Of a stretch of DNA of 64,000 bases, positions 1-8,631 are shown in pieces; positions within the stretch are counted from its first letter, which is position 1; each line of letters opens with the position of its first letter. The notes under the pieces were generated by a model, which worked only from the letters and a program-made list of their open reading frames with translations, was not told the origin of the DNA and ran no database searches. Source of the stretch: Cyanobacteriota bacterium (GTDB taxonomy: Bacteria > Acidobacteriota > Vicinamibacteria > Vicinamibacterales > UBA2999); contig JAIEMQ010000001.1 of the NCBI GenBank assembly GCA_019752015.1, positions 1 to 64,000 on the forward strand. Direction: 5' to 3'. The translations under genes were made by a program, and so were the position numbers.

Positions 1-738
1 CGTGAAACTCTGCTATGAGGTACGGACATTTCGAGCTTTTCGTTTACACGCCGAGCCGCAAACGCGCTTGTACTGGGGCTAGTGGCGCCATTCTTGAAAT
101 CGAACTTCGCTTTCTTGTATTTCTGAATCGACGGCGTCGTCGCGGTGATGACACCGCCGCGCAATTCCATTCGGCCATTTACGACATTCTGCCAGTCCGG
201 CCGGATGGCCACCCCCGCGGCGCTGCCACCGCGGTTGTGGTACTCCTTGAGGGAAGGAATCCATTTCAGGTTCTTCCTCCATTCCGTGTGTTTCTCCGTA
301 TCCACGGGTTCGAGTGGCGCGTCGATGAACTTATCTCGCACCACGGTCAGCGGAAGGTTGGCGGCCTCGATTGCAGGGAACCGGACGACGGCCTGGTCAA
401 GATTGAATTCCCTGTTCCGAGGCAGCTGCTTGGCCTTCGGCTCGTGATCGACAATGTCACCCACGATCACCTTCATCTCGGTGCCGATTTGCTTCACGTC
501 ACACGCAACCTCGAGGCCTGGCTTGGCGGCGTTCCGCGTCGTGCCGCCAGCTCTTGAGATACGCGATGTTCAGGTGATTGTCACCGGCAGTTGGCGACAC
601 ATAGGCGAAGCCGCCGGTGACCTCTATGGTGAGCGTCAGTTTAGGCCCTGATCCCACCGAAGGCTTACATGCCGCAAACGCCGTGGCGACAAACGCGACG
701 ATCGCCAACGCGCCATATATCGATCGACTTCCTGACAT
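1..738 (-). pseudogene. lipoprotein, last gene of the CHAT operon; frameshifted and cut by the window edge
   Basis: The gene opens with ATG at 738, with GAGAGGAG about 8 nt upstream. The N-terminus has a hydrophobic segment ending at a lipobox Cys (residue 24, FAAC). This frame runs to a stop near 499. From about position 555 a second minus-strand frame stays open to the window edge and reads as ordinary protein (for example GLEVACDVKQIGTEMKVIVG). One extra base near 550-556 (AAGAGCTGGCGGC) would join the two frames. The product would be an exported lipoprotein of more than 220 residues; I do not recognise its family. It lies 33 nt downstream of the CHAT gene, so it is probably the last cistron of that operon. 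Its TGGFAYV string recurs in the anti-sigma protein of the same operon. A sequencing indel is as likely as true decay. Confidence 0.6.
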
Positions 739-771
739 GGGACGACTCCTCTCTTCAGTGTGAACGGCCGC

Positions 772-3700
772 TTACTGCGCCGCCGTTCCGATCGCTACGA
801 ATGCGCCCCAGCTCTCAGGCAATGCCAGCACGGCATCGCTGCTGCGCAACAGCGCCAGTTGCGCCGCCTGTAACGCGTGAATTGCATCGCGCGACTTTAC
901 GAGTTCGCGATGGAATGCAAGTGTTAGTTGCTCGGTGGCGCGATCATCGACGTCCCATTGGCTGGCAACGACCAGCGGCACACCGCCGCCGAGAAACGGC
1001 CGCGCGATGCTGACCGCGCCCTCACCACGGGAGATGGCGCCGACGGCTGTGCTGCAAGCAGCGAGCACAACCACGCGAGTCTGCGGGAAGCGCACCCGAG
1101 CGATATCGCGGACGAACAGCGAGCGTTCTCCACCGCGATCGTCCGCAAATACGAGACGCGAGAGCGTTGGGAATTCAGGATTGGCGATCGCGTGTCCACC
1201 GAAATGCACCACATCGAACCCAGCGGCGCGTTCGAGGAACCGCTCCTTCGTTGCGGCCGGTCCCAGCAGCAGCTCATGACGAGGGTATAGTTTCGCGGCT
1301 TGCTCGACTTCCGCCTCCGCTCCGGGAAGAGCGCGCGCGCCGCCGGCGGCCGGATTGCCGATCAACAGTGCCGACGACAGCGGCTGATCTCCGCGCGGCC
1401 TTAACATTGAGCGCGCGTCGACGAAGAAGCTCGCGCTCGGCGATACGAGCAGCGCGTGGTCTTCGACCAGGTAGCGACCTGTTGACGGATTGCGCAGCGT
1501 CCCAAATGGCAATTGCTGGAGCTGGCCATCCGGCACCAGCACGACGATCGCATCCTTCGGTAGTGCCGCGACGGGTTCGACGAGCAGCGCATAAAGCCGA
1601 TCGTTTGCACGCCGATCGCGGTGATCGCGGATCGCCGCGCGATGTTCCGCCACTAAACGCGCGAGATCTGGCTCGCCGACTGCGCGCTCGACCAGGCTCT
1701 CGTGGGACGAAGTGATGGTCCAAATCAGTATCCGATCCGCGAGTACTGTGTAGTGAATCAGCACGGCCGACGCCGGTAGGCTCCCTTGGATTTCGCGCAG
1801 CGTCCGCGTCCGCGACGTCGTGGACCCCTGCGCAGTCGCCAGCAAGGCTCTCGCGCGCGCCCGCTCGGCATATTCAAATGCCTTCGCGGGGTCCTTGCGG
1901 CCAAGCTGGAGAGACACCATTTCTGGGAACAGCGACCACGATTCGTCGAAAAACGAGATCCGCAAGCTTTCGTCGCCGAGGCCCGCTTGCTGTTTCTCCA
2001 GGCTCTCGATGCCGGTTCGCAGAGCGCGTTCAGCCGTAGGCTCAGACTGCCGAGCTTCCGGCATGCGCGCCATCAGCAGGTAAAGGCCGGGCACGCGGCC
2101 CGGGTCCGTTCGACTGAAAAAGTCGATGGCGCTTTGCAGTGGTGCAGTTGACGTGCTGTCGGCGAGTTGTGCCCGAACAATGGCAAGGTCGGCGCTGAGA
2201 TAGGACTTGAGATAACCCTCCGACATTGACGCAAGCCGCTGCTCCGCGTCATGAAGCACTTGGCGCGCTTTGTCGCCGTCACCGCGACGGAGGTAAGCAA
2301 GTCCAAGTTGAATGCTCGCATCGGTCGATGCGTCAGGATTGGCCAACCCCGCTTCGCGCGTCGCCGCTTCCTGGAATAACAGCGCAGCTTCGTTTAGATG
2401 CTGCCGCGCCGCGAAGAGTGCGGCGTTGTACAACATCGAATAGCGGCGAATCGGGCGCCGGATCCGATGAATGTTCTCGAGCGTACGACCGATATAGGTC
2501 CAACTTTCGTTCGGTTCACCAAGCATCCGAAGCGCATCCGCGATCGACGAGTACAGGCTGACGGCAGATTCATATCGGATCGCAGCTTCATGCTGCGCGA
2601 CGCTCTCGCGAAAGGCCTGTAACCCTTCACTCAGTCGCCATTGTTTGTTGAATGACTGGCCGTGGACCTCGAGAGCACGAGCCAACACCCCGGTGTAGCC
2701 ACGAGTGCGCGCTTCGTTCTCGACTCGCGCAAGACGAATGTCCGCCTCCCTGAAGCGTCCTTCGAACCAATCGACCCCCGCGAGCTGCCCTTCGGCTGAC
2801 ACGCGATATGGAGCGCCGAGCTTGGCGAAGGCGTCGATTGCATTCGAAAACGACGTGCGCGCCTCAGCGACGTGAACGGCGGCAAACTGGCGTCGTCCAT
2901 CCATCAACACCGCATGAGCACGAGTCAGAGCGGCGCCATGCTTGCGCCACGCTGCGACCTCGTCGCGCATCATCGGATCTCGAGTCACCTCGAGAATCGC
3001 GTCTGCGACTATCACCGCGTGGGGTAGGGCTTTTTGGTCCGTAAAAAGGTTCTCTTCGAGGAATTCGATCACGGCCTCGGGATAAAGGCGGGTCGTTTCC
3101 TTGACGTAGGCGACGTCACCGGCCTCGAGTCTTGCGAGCAGTTCCTTGCGTCTCGAATCCCATTTGTTGCGCGCGTCGTCGATCGGTCGATCGTTGTTCG
3201 CCTCTTGCGTTGCGGCACTGCGCCATGCCTGATCTTTTTCGCTGGCCGCGTATTCCGACCATGGCGCCGGCGATCCGGTGAACGGCGCCAGCCCGTCCCG
3301 GGCCATCGCACGATTAAAGAGCGCATCGTTCGTACGCGCAATCTTCAACGACTTCTCAGCCGCTTCGAGCGCCCTCGCGAGGTATTCGATCTTCCGGTTC
3401 GGCGTCCGTTCTGCTTTTGCCAGGTATGCCGCGCTTAGATCGCTCCACGGTGCGGCATCAGTCATTTGAGACGCGGCGTCTTCAATGGTCGTGATCGCGC
3501 GATCGATGTCGCCTTGAATCAGGTAGCCAACACCGAGATCAGCTTGTGCTTGAGGAGTGGGATTCTCTGTTGCACGCTTTTCTAGCAGCGCGATCGCAAT
3601 GCGCGTATCGGGCGATAGTTCGGGAACGCGATCGCCGGCCGCTCGCGTGGGGCCCGTCTTCGAAGGTTGGAAGCCGCCGGAGAGGCGTGCGCGGAAGGGG

Positions 3701-3828
3701 AGCGTAGTTGAGACGGCCGCCGCGAGCTCCTGCCGTGTGGACGCAGGCGTATCCGGCCGGCATGCGCTCGACGCCGCGAGCGTAACCAGCCCGGCAATAA
3801 CGAGCGCACTACGACCGGCAAGCCGCAT
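772..3828 (-). CDS. TPR-CHAT (caspase-like) lipoprotein
   Basis: A 1018-residue exported lipoprotein; the signal peptide ends at lipobox Cys 23 (AASSAC). Residues ~60-700 are alpha-helical TPR-like repeats. The C-terminal ~290 residues form a CHAT domain, a caspase/separase-clan protease fold. The expected catalytic dyad is visible: His about 879 in VVHFGGHA and Cys about 925 in VLAACSTAVG, followed by the typical GEGAVSIARPFLGGGVPLVV region. CHAT proteins cleave partner proteins, and the TPRs would bind the partner. The lipobox predicts that it works outside the cytoplasmic membrane. The gene lies 12 nt downstream of the anti-sigma gene, and residues ~45-125 resemble the outer domain of that protein, which suggests a shared ligand or a direct contact. 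Domain assignment is firm; the substrate is unknown. Confidence 0.85.
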   Translation of the reverse strand: MRLAGRSALVIAGLVTLAASSACRPDTPASTRQELAAAVSTTLPFRARLSGGFQPSKTGPTRAAGDRVPELSPDTRIAIALLEKRATENPTPQAQADLGVGYLIQGDIDRAITTIEDAASQMTDAAPWSDLSAAYLAKAERTPNRKIEYLARALEAAEKSLKIARTNDALFNRAMARDGLAPFTGSPAPWSEYAASEKDQAWRSAATQEANNDRPIDDARNKWDSRRKELLARLEAGDVAYVKETTRLYPEAVIEFLEENLFTDQKALPHAVIVADAILEVTRDPMMRDEVAAWRKHGAALTRAHAVLMDGRRQFAAVHVAEARTSFSNAIDAFAKLGAPYRVSAEGQLAGVDWFEGRFREADIRLARVENEARTRGYTGVLARALEVHGQSFNKQWRLSEGLQAFRESVAQHEAAIRYESAVSLYSSIADALRMLGEPNESWTYIGRTLENIHRIRRPIRRYSMLYNAALFAARQHLNEAALLFQEAATREAGLANPDASTDASIQLGLAYLRRGDGDKARQVLHDAEQRLASMSEGYLKSYLSADLAIVRAQLADSTSTAPLQSAIDFFSRTDPGRVPGLYLLMARMPEARQSEPTAERALRTGIESLEKQQAGLGDESLRISFFDESWSLFPEMVSLQLGRKDPAKAFEYAERARARALLATAQGSTTSRTRTLREIQGSLPASAVLIHYTVLADRILIWTITSSHESLVERAVGEPDLARLVAEHRAAIRDHRDRRANDRLYALLVEPVAALPKDAIVVLVPDGQLQQLPFGTLRNPSTGRYLVEDHALLVSPSASFFVDARSMLRPRGDQPLSSALLIGNPAAGGARALPGAEAEVEQAAKLYPRHELLLGPAATKERFLERAAGFDVVHFGGHAIANPEFPTLSRLVFADDRGGERSLFVRDIARVRFPQTRVVVLAACSTAVGAISRGEGAVSIARPFLGGGVPLVVASQWDVDDRATEQLTLAFHRELVKSRDAIHALQAAQLALLRSSDAVLALPESWGAFVAIGTAAQ

Positions 3829-3840
3829 GACTCTCTGCCT

Positions 3841-4677
3841 CTAAGGTTGGCTGAGTATACGCAAGTGCGCGCGCGCTTCGTCGGCCCATCCCGAGCCGTC
3901 GTCCACCGCCAGGTACGCCTGCCATGCAATGCGCGCGTCGTTGTTCTGGCCGGACGCCTGCAGCGCCAGTGCGCGGTTGAAGAGTGCCTCGGGCATCAGC
4001 CGATCGACCTCGAGCGCGCGATTGGCCGCCGCGAGCGCCTTGGACGCATCGTCGGTCGAACCACTCGCCGCCGAACGCGCCAGGTATGCCGCAGCCAGGT
4101 CGCTGAGAATCTTGGAATCGGTGGGCCGGAGTTGCGAGTGGGCTTCGAGGATGTCGATGGCGTGATTCGGATCACCGCTGATGAGCGCCGCGGTGGCCGC
4201 AACGGGCTTCGCGGCATATTGCTTTTCAATCTCCGCAATCGCGATTCGAACATCCGGCGCCAGGTTCGCATCATTGGCGCCGCGCACCGGTCCGCGCACC
4301 GGCGCGTAGGCGAAGCCGCCGGTGAGCCGCGGCTCGAACGCGCGCGTGGTCCCGACCGCGGTGACCAGCGCAGTGAGCGCGCGCTCGTCGCCGTTCGCGC
4401 CGAACGGACGGAACACGTTGACCGCCAGAACGATTACCGCCGCCGCGGCCAGCCCGCCCGCGATTTGCCACGTCTTGCGCCTCGGCCGAAAGGTGACGAC
4501 GTTGGTTTGCGGCGCGGCCGTCACGATCGTGCTCGCCGCCTCGGTGAAGACGAAGTAACACGTTTCGCAGGTCGCGAGATGCTCGGCAATCGTCTCGCGT
4601 TCCCGATCCTTCAGACGGTCCTCGACAAACGCGCCAATCGTCTCGAGCGAGGGGCACGTGCCACCGTTAAGCTTCAT
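3841..4677 (-). CDS. membrane anti-sigma factor, zinc-finger N-terminus with TPR-like outer domain
   Basis: A 278-residue protein. The N-terminus has the zf-HC2 anti-sigma signature H33-x3-C37-x2-C40 (EHLATCETC). One transmembrane helix follows at about 71-89 (IAGGLAAAAVIVLAVNVF), then a ~185-residue extracytoplasmic part made of TPR-like helices. ATG at 4677 overlaps the sigma stop (ATGA), the usual sign of translational coupling; an in-frame GTG at 4692 with AAAGGGA upstream is an alternative start. The expected role is to hold the sigma factor at the membrane until a signal is sensed outside. The segment RLTGGFAYAPVRGP followed by DVRIAIAEIEKQ is closely matched by RLSGGFQPSKTGP and DTRIAIALLEKR in the CHAT lipoprotein encoded next, so the two proteins share a domain. 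Confidence 0.85.
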   Translation of the reverse strand: MKLNGGTCPSLETIGAFVEDRLKDRERETIAEHLATCETCYFVFTEAASTIVTAAPQTNVVTFRPRRKTWQIAGGLAAAAVIVLAVNVFRPFGANGDERALTALVTAVGTTRAFEPRLTGGFAYAPVRGPVRGANDANLAPDVRIAIAEIEKQYAAKPVAATAALISGDPNHAIDILEAHSQLRPTDSKILSDLAAAYLARSAASGSTDDASKALAAANRALEVDRLMPEALFNRALALQASGQNNDARIAWQAYLAVDDGSGWADEARAHLRILSQP

Positions 4678-5654
4678 CGGCTCTGCCGCCACGATGTCCC
4701 TTTCCGGTCGGACGCGTTCCCCTGGGTTGTCAGCCCCGTGTCCGGCTCCTGGTCAGTCTCAAACCATTCCATAGTTGGTGCATTGAGCAGCGCGTCGATG
4801 TCGGCGCGGGAGATGCCTTCCGCCTCCATGGCGACGCGAATCGTCTTCTTGATCTGGTCGACGGTCCGGTAGAGCGGCCGCTGCACCAGATGCAGCGCGC
4901 GCGCGATATCCGAGATGGCGACGCCGTCTTCGAACAACATCTTCACGATCAGCTGCTGGATGGCGGGCAGATCCTGCCGCGCGCGATCGAGCGCGGCCTG
5001 CACGCGCTTGGCGAGAAAATCCCGCTCGGCTTTCAGCACGTTGTCGTCGGCGCCTGGACCGGGGTTCGGTATCTCGGCCGCCTCGTCTTCAGGCACGAGC
5101 CGCCGGGACGGGCCGCGCCCCGACAACGTGTCGCAAAACGCGCGCAGCCTGGCATCGAGCTCGATCTGGTGATTGACGCGCAGCATCTCGATGGTCTGGT
5201 CGATGGTCCAGCCATCACGCACCACGCAGCGCTCGATCAGGATCGCCGTCTTGCCCAGCCGGCGCGCCTCGGTCGACGGCCGCCAGCGTCCCCACATCTG
5301 ATTGCGGAAATCCAGGAACACGCGCTGCACCACCACGTTGATGTAGGTCGGCAGCGCGCAGCGTCCTTCGAACTTGCGCAGCACTTCGTAATTGCGCTCG
5401 ATGAAATGCAGCCGGACCTGCTGCGTGAAGTCGTCGGCTTCGGTGGCGCTGAGACGATGCCGGCGGCACACCTTGCCCGTCACGTCATCGATGACGGGAA
5501 GCGCCGCGAGGAAATTCGCTTCGTCGCTCACAACCGTGGGGCGAGAAGCGGTTGCGGTTGGCGTTTGGGAGGCACCATGTGCTGGCCGCGAATGACCACC
5601 GATCGGCGGCATCAGTGTCGCGCGGGGTCGCTCAGTCCGCAGATTATCCGTCAT
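4674..5654 (-). CDS. ECF-like RNA polymerase sigma factor
   Basis: 326 residues from ATG 5654; an in-frame GTG at 5675 would add seven. A sigma-2-like region (ATEADDFTQQVRLHFIE, then LPTYINVVVQRVFLDFRNQ) and a C-terminal sigma-4 helix-turn-helix (LFEDGVAISDIARALHL) are visible. They are separated by a linker of about 100 residues, longer than in a typical ECF factor of ~190. The protein should direct polymerase to a small regulon under control of the anti-sigma factor, whose start codon overlaps this stop. The kinase gene ends only about 33 nt upstream, so all these genes are probably one transcript. No promoter could be matched, because the target motif of this family is not known to me. Confidence 0.8.
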   Translation of the reverse strand: MTDNLRTERPRATLMPPIGGHSRPAHGASQTPTATASRPTVVSDEANFLAALPVIDDVTGKVCRRHRLSATEADDFTQQVRLHFIERNYEVLRKFEGRCALPTYINVVVQRVFLDFRNQMWGRWRPSTEARRLGKTAILIERCVVRDGWTIDQTIEMLRVNHQIELDARLRAFCDTLSGRGPSRRLVPEDEAAEIPNPGPGADDNVLKAERDFLAKRVQAALDRARQDLPAIQQLIVKMLFEDGVAISDIARALHLVQRPLYRTVDQIKKTIRVAMEAEGISRADIDALLNAPTMEWFETDQEPDTGLTTQGNASDRKGTSWRQSR

Positions 5655-5687
5655 GGGTAAGGCGCTCACAATCACCGCTGCATAGGA

Positions 5688-6575
5688 TTAGACGGACACG
5701 CGATCCTCGTTTTCCACGGCCACCGGCACCCGCCTGCGGCGGAGGGGTCTGAGGGCCGCCTCCAGCTCCTTCGCCGACCGGTACCGGCCGGCCGGATCGA
5801 GCGCCAGGCAGCGATCCACAACCGCGCGAATTGGGCCGTGAACGAGCGATTCCATGCGAGTGCGCTTGTCGACGAGGATGTTGGCGGCAACCTCGTACGG
5901 CGTGCCGCCGATGAAGGGCCGGCGGCCGGCGATCATTTCAAACAGCAGCACGCCCAAGGCCCAGATGTCCGATTGCACGGAAGCCGGCTGTCCGCGAATG
6001 ATCTCCGGCGCCATGTAGGGCACGGTGCCCGCCGCGCCGCTCGACGGAGACAATCTCGTCGACTCGATCTCGGCCTTGCGCATTCCTGCATCGCTTCGAA
6101 CGGCGAGGCCGAAATCGAGAATCGTGACGTGGCCATTGGGGCCGACCATGATGTTCGAGCTCTTCAGATCGCCGTGGATCACGCCGCGGTCGTGGGCGTG
6201 CGACACCGCCGACACGATCTGGCGCGCGAAGTCGAGGGCGGTCGTGATCGAGATCGACCGGCGCCCCCGGATCACCTTCGACAGCGGGATGCCCTTGACG
6301 TGCTCCATTACCAGGAATGGCTCCTCACCGAGGTAGTCCACGCCGTGAATAGTGCAGATCGAAGGGTGATCGAGTGACGCGGCAAGCCGCGCTTCGCGCA
6401 CCAGTTCCTGCGGACGCTGGCGCCGTGGATCGACCAGCTTGATCGCCACGGTGCGCTGCAGGGCCGTATCGCGCGCCAGGTAGACCTGGCCCATGCCGCC
6501 GCTGCCAAGGACACCGTCAATGCGGTAGCGGGCGACACGATCTCCAATCTTGAGGGGCGAGGGGCTCTGCGTCAT
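5688..6575 (-). CDS. cytosolic Ser/Thr protein kinase (Hanks type), non-RD
   Basis: A 295-residue single-domain kinase with no transmembrane or sensor tail. The glycine loop GSGGMGQVYLA, lysine in VAIKL, catalytic loop HGDLKSSNI, DFG, and APE in YMAPEI are all present, and the C-lobe is complete (DIWALGVLLFEM, then RPFIGGTPYE). The usual HRD arginine is Gly, so it is a non-RD kinase, and activation-loop phosphorylation may not be needed. It is the first gene of the minus-strand sigma/anti-sigma/CHAT operon. By analogy with other kinase-linked ECF systems, it may phosphorylate the sigma or anti-sigma factor; that is inference. No strong ribosome-binding site is visible before ATG 6575. Confidence 0.85.
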   Translation of the reverse strand: MTQSPSPLKIGDRVARYRIDGVLGSGGMGQVYLARDTALQRTVAIKLVDPRRQRPQELVREARLAASLDHPSICTIHGVDYLGEEPFLVMEHVKGIPLSKVIRGRRSISITTALDFARQIVSAVSHAHDRGVIHGDLKSSNIMVGPNGHVTILDFGLAVRSDAGMRKAEIESTRLSPSSGAAGTVPYMAPEIIRGQPASVQSDIWALGVLLFEMIAGRRPFIGGTPYEVAANILVDKRTRMESLVHGPIRAVVDRCLALDPAGRYRSAKELEAALRPLRRRRVPVAVENEDRVSV

Positions 6576-6681
6576 GTCCGTGCAACCGATGAGACGGTCA
6601 CTGCACGGTGTTTTCCCAGTTACACTAGGCCTCGAAAACGGCCCGTATTTCTAAGGAAATCTAAGGAAAAAGGAGTCATTC

Positions 6682-7131
6682 ATGTCTTGGATCGCCCTGG
6701 CCTTTGGCGCGGCACTCTCCTGGGGGATGTATGGCGCGTCGCTGCACCGCGGACAGCTCGCGCTCGGCAGCCCGATGCGCGCGTTGTTGTGCGTCGGCGC
6801 CGCGTATTTTCTGATTGGCGTGCTGGTTCCGGTCGGCGTGCTGTCGTCGCAGGGCGAGCTGCGCAATTTCAACGCGACCGGCACGACCACGGCGACGATC
6901 GCCGGCGCGCTGGGCGCGATCGGCGCGGTGTTCATCATCTTCGCGTTCAGGAACGGCGGCTCGCCGACCTACGTGATGCCGATCGTCTTCGGCGTCGCGC
7001 CGCTCGTGAACGTGCTGACCACGATGATCATGCATCCCCAGAAATCTTCGGTTAATCCGTTGCTATACCTCGGATTTTTGTTAACGGCCGCCGGAGCCGG
7101 AATGGTGTTGTACTTCAGGCCACAGAGTTAG
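6682..7131 (+). CDS. small EamA/DMT-like membrane protein
   Basis: 149 residues with four or five hydrophobic helices (for example ALFGAALSWGMYG-like start, ALLCVGAAYFLIGVLVPVGV, TIAGALGAIGAVFIIFAF, LLYLGFLLTAAGAGMVLYF). Length and pattern fit a half-size drug/metabolite-transporter (EamA) fold, which would dimerise. ATG 6682 is preceded by AAGGAG at a good distance. The stop is separated from the next ATG by two bases, so it is probably cotranscribed with the propeller gene. Substrate unknown. Confidence 0.7.
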   Translation: MSWIALAFGAALSWGMYGASLHRGQLALGSPMRALLCVGAAYFLIGVLVPVGVLSSQGELRNFNATGTTTATIAGALGAIGAVFIIFAFRNGGSPTYVMPIVFGVAPLVNVLTTMIMHPQKSSVNPLLYLGFLLTAAGAGMVLYFRPQS

Positions 7132-7133
7132 CC

Positions 7134-8603
7134 ATGAAAAACGTCGTCGCGCTGGTCGTCATCCTGAAGCTGTCCGCCGTCACGGTGGGATTCGCCCAAC
7201 ACTGGCCCCACTGGCGGGGACCGTCTCACGACGGCGTCAGCACGGAAAAGAATCTGCCGGATACGTGGAGCGCCACGTGCGCCGATTCGGCTGATGCATA
7301 TGACGCGACGATGGGCGTGCCCCCCGTAGCCTTGGAGGAGGGAGGCCCGTCTGCGAATGGCGACGCAGAAGACCAGCGCGGCGGCCAACGTCCGGCGGGC
7401 AGTAACTTCGAGGGACGTCCGCTCGTCCCGACCGTCTGCGACAACATCCAGACGAAGGGCATCTCGTGGAAGTTGCCGCTCCCGGCGTATAGCGGCTCGA
7501 CGCCGATCATCTGGGGCGACACGATCTTCCTCAACGTCGCGACTGGAACGAATACCGGCGAGCTCGAGCTGTGGGCGATCGATCGCAACAAGCGCGCGAT
7601 CGCGTGGAAGCGGCCGCTCGCCGCGACCAACAACATGCAGCGCAAGCAGAACATGTCCACGCCGTCGCCGGTGACCGACGGCAAATACGTGTGGGTGATG
7701 ACGGGCGTCGGCATCCTCAAGGCGTTCGACTTTGCCGGCAAGGAAATCTGGATGCGCGACATCCAGGCGGACTACGGCCGCTTCGGCTTGAACTGGGGTT
7801 ATGCCAACACGCCGCTCCTGAAGGGCGACGCGCTCTACGTGCCGGTGCTGCACGGCATGAAGACCGACGATCCGTCGTACATCCTCAAGATCGACAAGAT
7901 GAGCGGCAAGACGATCTGGCGCGTCGAGCGTCCGAATCCGGCTGTCTACGAATCGCCGGATGCCTACATCACGCCGGCGTGGATCGAGGCGAACGGCCGC
8001 GCCGAATTGATCATCACCGGCGGCGATGTTGTTTCCGGTCACGATCCCGCGACGGGCAAGGAATACTGGCGCGCGGACGTGCTCAATCCCCAGCGCAACG
8101 GCGCCTATCGCATTGTCGCGTCGCCGACGATCGTCAACAACGTGATCATCGCGCCGACGCGCGTCAATCCGCTGGTGGCGATGAAGCCCGGTGGCAGCGG
8201 CGACGTGGCGAAGACGCACGTGATGTGGACATTTACGCAGGGACCCGATGTGCCGACGCCGGTCAGCGACGGCAAGCTGCTGTATGTCGTGCGCGACAAC
8301 GGCATCGTGCACGCACTCGACGTCAACACCGGCAACATTGTCTACGGTCCGGTGCGGCTGCCGTCAGGCACCTACAGCGCGTCGCCGATCCTGGCGGACG
8401 GAAAGATCTACGTGACGACGGAAGAAGAGGGATTGACCACGGTGTTCCGCGCCGGTCCGAAGTTCGAAATCATTTCCTCGAACCGGCTGCTCAACGACTG
8501 CGCGCCGTACTGCTTGAGTACCGTCGCGATCTCCGACGGTCAGCTCTTCATGCGCACGTCGTCGTTCTTGTGGGCGATCGGCGAGAGGAAACCGGCGAAG
8601 TAA
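7134..8603 (+). CDS. secreted PQQ-type beta-propeller protein with an inserted segment
   Basis: 489 residues with an N-terminal signal peptide ending near VGFAQ, then HWPHWRGPSHDGV, the common start of secreted PQQ-like propellers in this phylum. WRG/W-type blades recur (IIWGDTIFLNV, YVWVMTGVGILKAFD, LLYVVRDNGIVHALD). No dehydrogenase active-site set is evident, so binding or scaffolding is as likely as PQQ-dependent oxidation. Between LPDTWSA (residue ~46) and GISWKLPLP (~110) lies about 55 residues of unrelated, low-complexity sequence rich in Asp, Gly and Pro. This looks like an in-frame insertion where homologous propellers usually have only a few residues. It is convergent with the second propeller gene. 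Confidence 0.8.
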   Translation: MKNVVALVVILKLSAVTVGFAQHWPHWRGPSHDGVSTEKNLPDTWSATCADSADAYDATMGVPPVALEEGGPSANGDAEDQRGGQRPAGSNFEGRPLVPTVCDNIQTKGISWKLPLPAYSGSTPIIWGDTIFLNVATGTNTGELELWAIDRNKRAIAWKRPLAATNNMQRKQNMSTPSPVTDGKYVWVMTGVGILKAFDFAGKEIWMRDIQADYGRFGLNWGYANTPLLKGDALYVPVLHGMKTDDPSYILKIDKMSGKTIWRVERPNPAVYESPDAYITPAWIEANGRAELIITGGDVVSGHDPATGKEYWRADVLNPQRNGAYRIVASPTIVNNVIIAPTRVNPLVAMKPGGSGDVAKTHVMWTFTQGPDVPTPVSDGKLLYVVRDNGIVHALDVNTGNIVYGPVRLPSGTYSASPILADGKIYVTTEEEGLTTVFRAGPKFEIISSNRLLNDCAPYCLSTVAISDGQLFMRTSSFLWAIGERKPAK

Positions 8604-8631
8604 CTCAAGACCTCAAGACCTCAAGACCTCA
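8604..8631. repeat. tandem 8-bp repeat (CTCAAGAC) between convergent stops
   Basis: Three and a half copies of CTCAAGAC fill the whole gap between the stop of the forward propeller gene (8603) and the stop of the reverse propeller gene (8629-8631). The same unit recurs at 28155-28198. Confidence 0.85.

Noticed and set aside
7128-8312. 394-codon open frame opposite the propeller gene
   Set aside because: It is a mirror of high-GC coding DNA, rich in Arg/His with no family-like motif; the plus strand has signal peptide and blades.
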